This document shows positions 7,815-15,023 of a DNA stretch of 27,753 nucleotides, in pieces. Positions within the stretch are counted from its first letter, which is position 1. Each line of letters starts with the position of its first letter. The stretch covers positions 1-27,753 of the forward strand of contig JAFGJR010000256.1 of the NCBI GenBank assembly GCA_016928975.1, read 5' to 3'. Below the pieces are notes generated by a model. That model saw only the letters and a program-made list of their open reading frames with translations, searched no databases and was not told where the DNA came from. This DNA is from Sedimentisphaerales bacterium. GTDB lineage: Bacteria; Planctomycetota; Phycisphaerae; Sedimentisphaerales; SG8-4. The position numbers and the translations under genes are program-made.

Positions 7815-8321
7815 TCAGAGGTTCCGGCTGTCGTAGGCCCAGTGGAGCAGGGCTTGTCGCTGCTTTCGCCGGCAGCGGATGTCGCCTTTTCGACAATGTT
7901 TGCGGAGCTGAGCGACGTGCCGGCGCATCGCGTTCCACCGCTCGATCTGCCGTTCGTCGTCAGGACAGCGCCGGCCCATGTAGTATCGGCAGTACCACTG
8001 AAACCAGCCGCGAGGGTCCTTGGGATAGATCCACCCCTTCTGCCGCCAGTAGGACAGGGGCTTGGAGGCATCGACGCCGAAGTAGTTGAGGCTGGGATTC
8101 CGCCGCTCAGGCGACAGCTTGGCGTGCGCAAACCAGGACTTCGGGAATTCCTCGCGGCAATCGGTCATATACTTGCCGCCGAAGACGCCCAACTCAAGCA
8201 TTTCCTTGGGAGTCAGGTCGGGCGTGAACTGCGGATCAAACTCCTTTCCGGTCGGCTTTGTCAGGACGTACCGGTATCCCTTCTGCATCTTGTCGTTGGC
8301 GACTACCTCCTTGTGTCTCAT
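7815..8321 (-). CDS. conserved protein of unknown function, aromatic- and Arg-rich
   Basis: A protein of 168 residues without a signal peptide or membrane segment. The N-terminal half holds LTPKEMLELGVFGGKYMTDC followed by EEFPKSWFAHAKLSPE; the centre is unusually rich in Trp and Tyr (YWRQKGWIYPKDPRGWFQWY, CRYYMGRR); the C terminus has IRKHC-like spacing with RKHCRKGDIRCRRKQRQALL. I recall this ordered pattern from uncharacterised proteins in many bacteria but know no assigned activity. Five cysteines are scattered, with no clear zinc-finger spacing. The density of Arg, Lys and aromatics would suit nucleic-acid binding, which is inference only. The start is ATG 8321, five bases after GGAGG; an upstream extension to 8396 has no ribosome site. 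It lies 37 bases downstream of the esterase gene on the same strand and could be cotranscribed with it. Confidence 0.75.
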   Translation of the reverse strand: MRHKEVVANDKMQKGYRYVLTKPTGKEFDPQFTPDLTPKEMLELGVFGGKYMTDCREEFPKSWFAHAKLSPERRNPSLNYFGVDASKPLSYWRQKGWIYPKDPRGWFQWYCRYYMGRRCPDDERQIERWNAMRRHVAQLRKHCRKGDIRCRRKQRQALLHWAYDSRNL

Positions 8322-8358
8322 CGATACCTCCCCTGGCGACGAGGGCTTTGCCGGCGCG

Positions 8359-9474
8359 TTACGGCTGCGACTTGTCCTGAAAGAGCAGAGGGGCAAAATC
8401 CGCCAGGTAGCGGCGCCAGAGGGTGAAGCTGTGGGCGCCGGGGGTCTCGACCCAGGTGAGCTTGACGTTCTTGGATTTGAGCCACTCGACGAGCTTGCGA
8501 TTGGTCCCGATCAGCCAGTCCTGCTGGCCGCAAGCGATCCACAGCAGGCGCAGTTGGGCGTTGAGGCTCTCGTTCATGGCTGGAAACACCTTGTCGAAGT
8601 CCTCGTCGAGGCCACCTGAGCTGAACGCGCCGATCCAGCCGAAACGGTCCGGCGCGTTGAGCCCGATGAAGAGCGACTGGGTCCCGCCCATGGACAGTCC
8701 GGCAATGGCGCGGGAATTGGAGTGGGCGTTAACCCGATAGGTCTTCTCCACCTGTGGAATGACTTCGCTCAACAGGATGTCGCGGAACTTCGTGATGCTG
8801 TCTTGCCAGACGGCCGTGTTGCGCAGGCCCGCCCAGCCGCCGGCGATGACTTCTTTGTTGCCGTAGCCCAGCGGCATCACAACGAGCATCGGTTTGGCCC
8901 GGCCACGAGCGATGAGATTGTCGAGGATGATGTTGGCGCGGCCCACGCTCGTCCAGGCATCCTCCGCGTCGCTGTAGCCATGCAGAAGGTAAAGTACGGG
9001 ATAGGTCTGCTTGGCCGCAGGGTCGTAGCCGGGCGGCGTGTACACCAGGAACGGCTGATCGTCGCCCACGATGGCCGACCGGTACAAATGACGATGGATC
9101 ACGCCGTGCGGCACATCGCTGATTTCCCACGTCAATGTGGCCGGGCCCGGCACGTGCACCTGGCTGTCGGTGTTCAGCAGATTGTATTTGAGCAGCGGAT
9201 TGGCCGGGTCGATGACCTTCACGCCATCGACAGTGAACGAATACGCATAGACGTCCGGCTGCATCGGCTCCGTGGTGATCGACCACACGCCGCCCTCTCC
9301 CTTCTGCATCGCGCCACCCTTCGTCCCTTCACAGCGCAGCACAACCTCCTTGGCATTTGGCGCCGTGAGCCGAAACGTCACGCGTCCGTCCGAATGAACC
9401 TCCGGCGAAACCAGTGGCTGGGCAGAGGCAGTGGTAGCAACAGTCATCAGCAGAATCATAGGCAGGCTCTTCAT
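8359..9474 (-). CDS. secreted CE1-like esterase (feruloyl/acetyl-xylan esterase type)
   Basis: A 371-residue protein with a signal peptide (MKSLPMILLMTVATTASA, cleavage near residue 18), an N-terminal Ig-like/E-set domain (about 22-115, VTFRLTAPNAKEVVLRCEG) of the kind that precedes enterochelin-esterase-like hydrolases, and an alpha/beta hydrolase of the esterase D family. The oxyanion strand VLYLLHGYSDAEDAW, nucleophile GLSMGG (Ser261), acid CGQQD (Asp319) and base GAHSFTLW (His348) complete a plausible triad. Relatives de-esterify feruloylated or acetylated xylan, consistent with the two GH120-like enzymes further along; the substrate is inferred. The start is ATG 9474 with GGAG nine bases upstream. 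A promoter candidate (TTGACT-17-TAGGGT) lies at 9513-9541. Confidence 0.88.
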   Translation of the reverse strand: MKSLPMILLMTVATTASAQPLVSPEVHSDGRVTFRLTAPNAKEVVLRCEGTKGGAMQKGEGGVWSITTEPMQPDVYAYSFTVDGVKVIDPANPLLKYNLLNTDSQVHVPGPATLTWEISDVPHGVIHRHLYRSAIVGDDQPFLVYTPPGYDPAAKQTYPVLYLLHGYSDAEDAWTSVGRANIILDNLIARGRAKPMLVVMPLGYGNKEVIAGGWAGLRNTAVWQDSITKFRDILLSEVIPQVEKTYRVNAHSNSRAIAGLSMGGTQSLFIGLNAPDRFGWIGAFSSGGLDEDFDKVFPAMNESLNAQLRLLWIACGQQDWLIGTNRKLVEWLKSKNVKLTWVETPGAHSFTLWRRYLADFAPLLFQDKSQP

Positions 9475-9512
9475 GATCACGTTCTCCAAAAAGGCAGTGT
9501 CAGGCCGTCAAG

Positions 9513-9541
9513 ACCCTATCCACAACCGGCTTCCAAGTCAA
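9513..9541 (-). promoter_or_regulatory. candidate sigma70 promoter of the esterase
   Basis: The minus strand reads TTGACT (9536-9541), 17 bases, TAGGGT (9513-9518). The -35 matches five of six consensus bases and the -10 only three. The implied leader is about 30 bases to ATG 9474. Confidence 0.4.
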
Positions 9542-9607
9542 TCCCTGTGGATGATGCATCCTCGTTGCCTCCTTCCTCAATGAGGATCGTGCGTGAAATC
9601 GGTCGTA

Positions 9608-9847
9608 CTACGCGCTCTTCTGGTGCTGCGAGGCGTACCAATCTATGAGCCGTCGGATCATCTTCTGATACGACGTATGGTTCTGCTTCGCCTTCTCCCG
9701 AAAGAACTCAACGCTGGACTTGTTCAAGGAGATCGTGATCTTGACATTCTCCTCTTTCGGGACCAACTGCTCCGGTGTGGGAAGAAAATCCTTGATGATT
9801 CTCAGGTCTCCCACAGGTTCGTCAGTGTATCTTGTTTTGCGCCTCAT
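9608..9847 (-). CDS. ribbon-helix-helix antitoxin of BrnT-like module (locus 2)
   Basis: A 79-residue protein with an N-terminal RYTDEPVGDLRIIKDFLP and TPEQLVPKEE region that would wrap the toxin, then a ribbon-helix-helix (VKITISLNKSSVEFFREKAK followed by TSYQKMIRRLIDWYASQH). This is the familiar CopG/BrnA-like antitoxin that accompanies BrnT-like toxins ending in GYWRKGKKIYE. It should bind the promoter and the toxin. The gene overlaps the toxin's 3' end by 26 bases (start ATG 9847, toxin stop 9822), so translation is probably coupled. The antitoxin frame is intact although the toxin frame is broken. Confidence 0.82.
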   Translation of the reverse strand: MRRKTRYTDEPVGDLRIIKDFLPTPEQLVPKEENVKITISLNKSSVEFFREKAKQNHTSYQKMIRRLIDWYASQHQKSA

Positions 9848-10085
9848 ATATCTTCTTTCCTTTTCTCCAGTACCCCGCCCCGTAGATGCGAATGGTGTTC
9901 GCCCTGTACGTGAACCTCACAGTCACGATCCCATCGCCGATTCGGCCGATGCAATAGAATCGTTCCTCCTCTCTACTATGACCCACATCCTCGACGATGA
10001 CACGGTTCGGATCGAAGAACGCATACTGAGCCACGGAGAAAGGCACTCCGTGTTTGGCCTGGTTCTCCTTGTCTTTTGCCGTCAT
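9822..10085 (-). CDS. BrnT-like toxin with N-terminal frameshift (locus 2)
   Basis: The 87-residue frame contains ENQAKHGVPFSVAQYAFFDP followed by NRVIVEDVGHSREEERFYCI and GDGIVTVRFTYRANTIRIYG, ending AGYWRKGKKIYE, a clear BrnT-like RNase toxin. Its first strand is missing: the expected N terminus (MKKTRFEWDDGK) is encoded just upstream from ATG 10110 but in another frame. Removing one A from the AAAA run (plus-strand TTTT, 10074-10077) would join them as DDGK-DKENQ. The surviving frame can only start at ATG 10085 inside the family homology. Either this copy is a fresh pseudogene, or the run is a sequencing error, or slippage in the run produces some full-length toxin; the sequence alone cannot decide. 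ATG 10110 overlaps the stop codon of the SMR gene (ATGA). Confidence 0.75.
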   Translation of the reverse strand: MTAKDKENQAKHGVPFSVAQYAFFDPNRVIVEDVGHSREEERFYCIGRIGDGIVTVRFTYRANTIRIYGAGYWRKGKKIYEAQNKIH

Positions 10086-10106
10086 CCCATTCGAAGCGGG
10101 TCTTCT

Positions 10107-10496
10107 TCATGGATACAACGTACCATACGAATGACCGAACAGCAATATTTTTGTATGGCTGTTTGTATGGACTCGTTTACGTGCGTCACATGAAGTCCTT
10201 CCCCGGGTGAGTCTCAGGCCTACGAAGCCGCTGAGGACGAGCAGGAAGGGAAGGATGCGGAGAAGGCTCACGAGATCGGCGAAGAAGGCGACGCCGGTGA
10301 GGAACATGCCAGCGGCTCCGATTCCCGTCCAGACGGCGTAGGCGGTGCCGATGCGGATATCGCGCTGGGCCGGCCAGAGGAACAGGCTGCTCAGGGCCAT
10401 CGACAATACGCCCAAAGCAATGAACAGCCATTTGCGGGGGGTCGTCTGGGACAATCTGAATCCCCCGGGCCAAGCGATCTCAAACGCCGTGGCCAT
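10107..10496 (-). CDS. SMR-family small multidrug/guanidinium exporter, damaged start
   Basis: The 129-residue frame carries the SMR core: the first-helix motif AFEIAW with the essential Glu (residue 6 here, normally near 13), then helix 2 (WLFIALGVLSMALSSLFL), the signature IGTAYAVWTGIGAAG in helix 3, and helix 4 ending GFVGLRLTRG. These proteins are antiparallel dimers that exchange protons for quaternary ammonium compounds or guanidinium. Two oddities suggest decay. The first helix is shortened because an in-frame TAG (10503-10505) sits where relatives have a Tyr codon, directly before CTT CTG ATG; a GTG upstream of it overlaps the lipoprotein stop. Also, 30 extra residues (from about RTSCDARK) follow the normal C terminus and run to a stop overlapping the next ATG. 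It may be a pseudogene. Confidence 0.6.
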   Translation of the reverse strand: MATAFEIAWPGGFRLSQTTPRKWLFIALGVLSMALSSLFLWPAQRDIRIGTAYAVWTGIGAAGMFLTGVAFFADLVSLLRILPFLLVLSGFVGLRLTRGRTSCDARKRVHTNSHTKILLFGHSYGTLYP

Positions 10497-10519
10497 CAGA
10501 AGCTACAGCCGCGGCAATC

Positions 10520-11005
10520 TCACTCCTTTTCCTCTTCGACGATCTTGCCGGCGTCCGTGAGTTTCAGGGTGATCACGGTCCCGCCCTTGGTGCCTTCGAC
10601 CTCATAGAACGTCTTGCCCTTTTCGACCTCCTTGTTCGCGGAGAGCCCCTCGCTGGAGCCGAAGTACCTTGCGGCGGCGGTTCGAACCGCCTGCGGCAGG
10701 GACGCATACGGGACGCTCTCCTCAGTGGAAAGCACCGTGCCGTCAGCGGCGACGTCATACTCCACGGCCTTGTCCTGCATCTTGCCCTCCACGTCGTAGA
10801 TGGCTTTGTCGCCCTGCCCTTCCCTGTCGATCTTGGTGATCTCGCCTCCGGCCATCAATTCTTCAATGGTCGCCCGGGCCGGTGCGGGGACATCCGACAA
10901 CGTCACCGCCTGGGCGGGCGCGCCTTGTTCACATGGGCATTTGCACCCTGACAGACTCAATCCCACGGCGACAACCACAGCACTCAGAAAAATCCGACGC
11001 CCCAT
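10520..11005 (-). CDS. PepSY-like lipoprotein
   Basis: A 161-residue lipoprotein precursor with a basic N terminus, a hydrophobic stretch (residues 5-17) and lipobox LSGC with Cys21 as the lipid-anchored residue. The mature part is two tandem PepSY-like units (about 33-92 and 93-158). Each has a helix (VPAPARATIEELM; LPQAVRTAAARYF) followed by a beta sheet (AIYDVEGKMQDKAVEYDVAA; TFYEVEGTKGGTVITLKLTD). PepSY-like domains occur in periplasmic inhibitors and in proteins of unknown role; no enzyme site is visible. The start is ATG 11005, with AAGGAG eight bases upstream. It lies between the SMR transporter and the CDF exporter on the same strand, so an envelope-stress or metal link is possible but unproven. 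Confidence 0.8.
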   Translation of the reverse strand: MGRRIFLSAVVVAVGLSLSGCKCPCEQGAPAQAVTLSDVPAPARATIEELMAGGEITKIDREGQGDKAIYDVEGKMQDKAVEYDVAADGTVLSTEESVPYASLPQAVRTAAARYFGSSEGLSANKEVEKGKTFYEVEGTKGGTVITLKLTDAGKIVEEEKE

Positions 11006-11205
11006 CGTAGTATCTCCTTTTCCATACGACTGTCTGTGAACCCCTTCTCTCCTGGAAGCGCACGCCGCGCCGTCCACGATACCTCGCTTCGCCACGAAAA
11101 ACACCCTATGCCCCTCCGCTTTCAGGCAAGACGATAACATGAAGGGTCCGCCACATCAATGGGCATACTGATGATGTGCCGTCCGCTGGATCGGCTGTCA
11201 GTGAA

Positions 11206-12105
11206 TCAGCGGTCGATCTCGATGTCCTGAAAGGACAGCGGATCGTCCACCGGCTCCAGGTGCGTGAATACGGTGACGCCGGAAAGCACGTCGCGGATAT
11301 CCTTCTCCACGTCCTCCACCAGATGATGGCCCTTGTGGGTGCTCCAACGGCCGGGGACCAGCACATGAATCGACACGAACCGCCGGCCCGCCGCCTGGCG
11401 GGTCCGCAGCGCGTGGAACTCGACACCCTGCTCCTTGTACTTGTCCAGGACCTTCAAGACCTTCTCATACTCCTCGGGAGGAAGGGCTGTATCCATCAGC
11501 CCGGCCACCGAGCGGCGCATGAGCTGCACGCCGGTCCGAACGATGTTGACCGCGACAAGCAACGCGATAATAGGGTCCAGCAGCCCCCAGCCCGTCAACG
11601 CCACCGCCCCAACGCCCAAAATCACCGCCACGGACGTCCACACGTCCGTCATCAGGTGATGAGCGTCGGCTTCGAGCGTGATGGAGTTGTGCCTCTTTCC
11701 AACGCTGAGCAGCACGCGGGCAACGACGAAGTTGATGGCCGAGGCAGAAGCCGAGACAGCCAGCCCCAAACCCGGCTGCTCGATAGCCCGGGGAACGAGG
11801 ATGCGATGAACGGCGGCAACCCCGATGCTGACCGCTGCAACGAGGATCAGGACTCCCTCGGCGCCGCTGGCGAAGTACTCGGCCTTGCTGTGCCCGTACG
11901 GGTGCTCCTCGTCCGCCGGGCGTGCGGCGACGATCAGCATGGACAGGGCGAGGATCGCCGCCACCAGGTTGACCAGCGACTCCAAGGCATCCGACAGCAG
12001 GCCGACCGAGCCTGTCACCTGCCAGGCAAGGCTCTTGAGTGCAATAGTAACAACCGCGGCGGCGATCGACAGCCACGCGTACCGTGTCAACGACGAGCGT
12101 TCCAT
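11206..12105 (-). CDS. cation diffusion facilitator (CDF) metal transporter
   Basis: A 299-residue CDF protein with six predicted membrane helices (about residues 8-200) and a cytoplasmic metal-sensing domain (about 205-299). The motifs are [15 protein letters not shown] in TM2, the loop [14 protein letters not shown], and [13 protein letters not shown] in TM5, which supplies the HxxxD half of the transport site. In TM2 the usual D/HxxxD pair is ExxxN (Glu-Ser-Leu-Val-Asn), a variant I recall from one CDF branch, so the substrate may differ from classical Zn2+ or Fe2+ exporters. The protein should exchange a divalent metal for protons at the cytoplasmic membrane. ATG 12105 is preceded by AGGAG at a long spacing of about 15 bases. 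It is transcribed away from the DUF362 fusion gene. Confidence 0.92.
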   Translation of the reverse strand: MERSSLTRYAWLSIAAAVVTIALKSLAWQVTGSVGLLSDALESLVNLVAAILALSMLIVAARPADEEHPYGHSKAEYFASGAEGVLILVAAVSIGVAAVHRILVPRAIEQPGLGLAVSASASAINFVVARVLLSVGKRHNSITLEADAHHLMTDVWTSVAVILGVGAVALTGWGLLDPIIALLVAVNIVRTGVQLMRRSVAGLMDTALPPEEYEKVLKVLDKYKEQGVEFHALRTRQAAGRRFVSIHVLVPGRWSTHKGHHLVEDVEKDIRDVLSGVTVFTHLEPVDDPLSFQDIEIDR

Positions 12106-12157
12106 GTTGCGACTGTGCTTCTCCTTTGAACGGGAGACGACGATAGCACGGTAAGTT

Positions 12158-12185
12158 AGGATAGCCAGATCAACGAACTTGGCAA
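12158..12185 (-). promoter_or_regulatory. weak candidate promoter of the CDF gene
   Basis: The minus strand reads TTGCCA (12180-12185), 16 bases, TATCCT (12158-12163). It is the best sigma70-like pair in the 230-base divergent spacer, but only moderately close to consensus. Confidence 0.3.
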
Positions 12186-12335
12186 GACAATCTCGGCCGG
12201 GTCAGATGCACCTTTGCTCTCGGGGCGCTCCCCTGGCCATTCAGGCGAAAAAAGCAAGGACTCGACGAAGGTCGGGCGGTACAATAGAGCCCCGGTTGAT
12301 TGACGATTCAAGGTCGGTTGATGGAGGTATAACGA

Positions 12336-14816
12336 ATGTCGCATGCCCGTGAACATCACAATCATCATGATACGCGCGCACACTCCGAACGTCCCTGCTC
12401 CAAGCGAGCCAGGCTCGTCGACAGGCTCGGGCACAGCCGGCTGTTCTGGCTTGTGCCGATCGCCGGTCTCCTGTCGCTGGCGTGGTTTCTCCTCCGCGTG
12501 GTCCCGAAGCCCTCGCGGGCGCTATACCCCTGTCAGCAGGTGGCCATGCCTCTGGCGTCAGGCTTCGTCGCCTGGCTGATCGGCCTGGTGGGCTCCGTTC
12601 TTGCCTTCCGCAAGGCCAGAGGATTGCTGCGACAATCACGACTGCCGTTGGCGCTGGCGTGCCTGGTCGTCGCCGGCGTCTTCGGCGCGATGGCCGTTCG
12701 GAACATGCCGGAGAGCCGGCTGTCGGCCGCCGAGCAACAGTCGCACGTGGCACTGGGTCAGGGCAAGGGAATCCATCCCGGCCGCGTCGTCTGGGTCCAC
12801 GATCCCGAGGCCACCAACTGGGCCGGGCCTGGAGATGGACACCCCTGGCAGAACGAGCACACCAGCCAGGCGGCCTGCGATGCGATGACCTCCACGGCCC
12901 TGCGATCCCTGACAGGCGAAGCCACCGACGCCAGAGCGTGGGATGCGCTGTTTCGATACCACAACGAGGGGCGCGGCAAGGGCAACGTCGGCTATCAACC
13001 GGGAGAGAAAATCACAATCAAGGTGAACTTCGTCGGATTCATCAAGACTATGCCCAGCGTCAACCGCGAGACATATGCCCTGGAACAATGGCAGGACTAT
13101 ATGAACACTTCGCCGCAGTTGATCACCGCGATGCTCAAGCAGTTGACGCAGATCGTGGGCGTCAATCAATCAGATATCGCCATCGGGGACAGCCTGTGCT
13201 ATTTTGCCGCTGAGTACTATGACATGCTTCACCGGCAGTTCCCCGACGTGACCTACCTCGACTGCAACGGCGGGTCCGGCCGAACCAAGATGGAACTCTC
13301 GACCGTCCCGCTCTACTGGAGCAATCGTCCCAAAGGCGTTCAGCAGGACTACATACCCAAGGCCTACGCCGAAGCCGAGTACCTGATCAACCTCGCCAAT
13401 CTCAAGGCTCACACCGGGGCGGGCGTCACCCTCTGCGCCAAGAACCACTTCGGCTCGCTCCTTCGCGTGCCCTACGAAAAGGGCTACTATGACATGCACA
13501 AGAGCAGCTTCAGCAAAGGCAGCAAGGAATACAGGGACCTGGTCGATCTGACCGGCCACTCGTACATTGGCGGCAAGACCGTGCTCTACTTGCTCGACGG
13601 GCTGTACGGCGGCATCCATTACGCCGAGCAGTTGCCCAGGAAGTTCAAATCGGCGCCGTTCAATGACGACTGGACGTCAAGTGTGTTCGCCTCTCAGGAC
13701 CCTGTGGCGATCGACTCGGTGGGCCTTGACTTCCTGCAGGCCGAGACGGCGTGCCAGAAGTACTCCTGCGCGCCGGGCGCCGAAGACTACCTTCATGAGG
13801 CGGCCCTGGCGGACAATCCACCCTCCGGCACGTTCTACGACCCTGACCACGCCCAGAGCACGGTCCGCATGGCGAGTCTCGGCACGCATGAGCACTGGAA
13901 CAACGCCGAGGACAAGCAGTATTCCCGCAACCTCGGCAAGAATGAAGGGATTGAGCTCGTGAAAGCATCAACGGATACAACCCAACCAGCCTCCGTCGTC
14001 GCGCCCGGCGAACAGGTGACCCTGCTTTCCAGCACATTCAAATTCACCGAGGGGCCCGCGGCCGATGCGGAAGGCAACGTGTTCTTCACCGACCAGCCGA
14101 ATGACCGGATCTGCAAATGGTCCGTGGACGGCAAGTTAACGGATTTCATGAAGCCGTGCGGCCGGTCCAACGGCATGTTCTTCGACAAGGAGGGCAACCT
14201 GTGGGCCTGTGCCGACATGGACAATCAACTGTGGAAGATCGACCCGCAGGGCAAGGTCACGGTCGTCGTCAAGGACTACAACGGCAAGCTGCTCAACGGC
14301 CCCAACGACCTCTGGATCGCTCCCAACGGCGGCATCTACTTCACCGATCCGCTCTATAAGAGAGGTTACTGGACCCGCAATCCGGCCATGCAGCAGGACG
14401 GCCAGCACGTCTATTACCTCAGCCCTGACCGCCAGACGCTCATCCGCGTCGCCACCGATCTGGTCCAGCCCAATGGCATCATCGGCACGCCGGACGGCGG
14501 CTACCTTTACGTGGCCGATATCGGCGCCCGCAAGACCTGGCGGTATGCGATCAGCGCCGATGGAACCCTCGCCAACAAGACGCTGTTCTGTTCGATGGGC
14601 TCCGACGGCATGACCATCGACAGCGAGGGCAATATCTACCTGACCGGCAACGGCGTCACCGTCTTCAACCCCCAGGGCAAGCAGATCGACCAGATCCCGA
14701 TCAAGAAGAACTGGACCGCCAACGTCACCTTCGGCGGCAAAGACCGCGACCAGCTCTTCATCACCGCCAGCGATTCGCTGTTCGTCGTCAAGACCCGCGT
14801 CAAAGGCGCGTACTGA
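12336..14816 (+). CDS. membrane-anchored DUF362 / SMP-30 gluconolactonase-like fusion
   Basis: An 826-residue fusion. The His-rich N terminus (residues 5-20) precedes three hydrophobic helices (about 36-56, 72-91, 103-121). A DUF362 domain follows (about 145-545, from HPGRVVWVHDP through KAHTGAGVTLCAKNHFGSL, SQDPVAIDSVGLDF and NLGKNEGIELV). A six-bladed SMP-30/gluconolactonase propeller completes it (about 558-826, FKFTEGPAADAEGNVFFTDQ, NGPNDLWIAPNGGIYFTDP, QPNGIIGTPDGGYLY, SDGMTIDSEGNIYLTG). The Glu of TEGP, the Asn of QPNG and the Asp of SDGM match the divalent-metal ligands of SMP-30. DUF362 has no known reaction, and no [4Fe-4S] ferredoxin motif is visible here. The soluble domains probably face the periplasm. 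SMP-30 enzymes hydrolyse sugar lactones, so a carbohydrate role fits the neighbourhood but is inferred. The start is ATG 12336 with GGAGG eight bases upstream. Confidence 0.88.
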   Translation: MSHAREHHNHHDTRAHSERPCSKRARLVDRLGHSRLFWLVPIAGLLSLAWFLLRVVPKPSRALYPCQQVAMPLASGFVAWLIGLVGSVLAFRKARGLLRQSRLPLALACLVVAGVFGAMAVRNMPESRLSAAEQQSHVALGQGKGIHPGRVVWVHDPEATNWAGPGDGHPWQNEHTSQAACDAMTSTALRSLTGEATDARAWDALFRYHNEGRGKGNVGYQPGEKITIKVNFVGFIKTMPSVNRETYALEQWQDYMNTSPQLITAMLKQLTQIVGVNQSDIAIGDSLCYFAAEYYDMLHRQFPDVTYLDCNGGSGRTKMELSTVPLYWSNRPKGVQQDYIPKAYAEAEYLINLANLKAHTGAGVTLCAKNHFGSLLRVPYEKGYYDMHKSSFSKGSKEYRDLVDLTGHSYIGGKTVLYLLDGLYGGIHYAEQLPRKFKSAPFNDDWTSSVFASQDPVAIDSVGLDFLQAETACQKYSCAPGAEDYLHEAALADNPPSGTFYDPDHAQSTVRMASLGTHEHWNNAEDKQYSRNLGKNEGIELVKASTDTTQPASVVAPGEQVTLLSSTFKFTEGPAADAEGNVFFTDQPNDRICKWSVDGKLTDFMKPCGRSNGMFFDKEGNLWACADMDNQLWKIDPQGKVTVVVKDYNGKLLNGPNDLWIAPNGGIYFTDPLYKRGYWTRNPAMQQDGQHVYYLSPDRQTLIRVATDLVQPNGIIGTPDGGYLYVADIGARKTWRYAISADGTLANKTLFCSMGSDGMTIDSEGNIYLTGNGVTVFNPQGKQIDQIPIKKNWTANVTFGGKDRDQLFITASDSLFVVKTRVKGAY

Positions 14817-14856
14817 GGAATGCGACCGAATGCACCGTCGTGTCATGATTATCCGC

Positions 14857-14933
14857 GATGTCACCCCCGCACAGGCGGGGGTCCATATCGCTGCGATGGG
14901 TTCCTGGATTCCCGCTTGCGCGGGAATGACATC
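14857..14933. repeat. inverted pair of REP-like hairpins
   Basis: Two related palindromic units face each other in the spacer between two genes. The first hairpin is CCCCCGC-ACAG-GCGGGGG (14864-14881); the second is ATTCCCGC-TTGC-GCGGGAAT (14908-14927). The outer ends are perfect 7-base inverted repeats, GATGTCA (14857-14863) and TGACATC (14927-14933), so the whole 77 bases can fold as one large cruciform. The arrangement is that of REP doublets (BIME-like) mobilised by REP-associated tyrosine transposases in other bacteria; no such transposase gene lies next to it. Confidence 0.75.
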
Positions 14934-15023
14934 GGAGAGACTGGCCAGGGCACGGGGTGCTATGCTTGCGCTCAGGCAGGCATGCTCTTGCCTCCAAATG
15001 AACCGACGCAAAGAGGTTGTCAT

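Noticed and set aside
10266..10289. Candidate structured RNA (guanidine riboswitch) for the SMR gene
   Set aside because: The SMR start overlaps the preceding lipoprotein gene, leaving no leader in which a riboswitch could lie, and no conserved ykkC-type motif is seen.
14820..15023. In-frame N-terminal extension of the sialidase-fold gene
   Set aside because: It would translate the REP-like hairpins. The ATG at 15024 has a ribosome site and begins a proper signal peptide.
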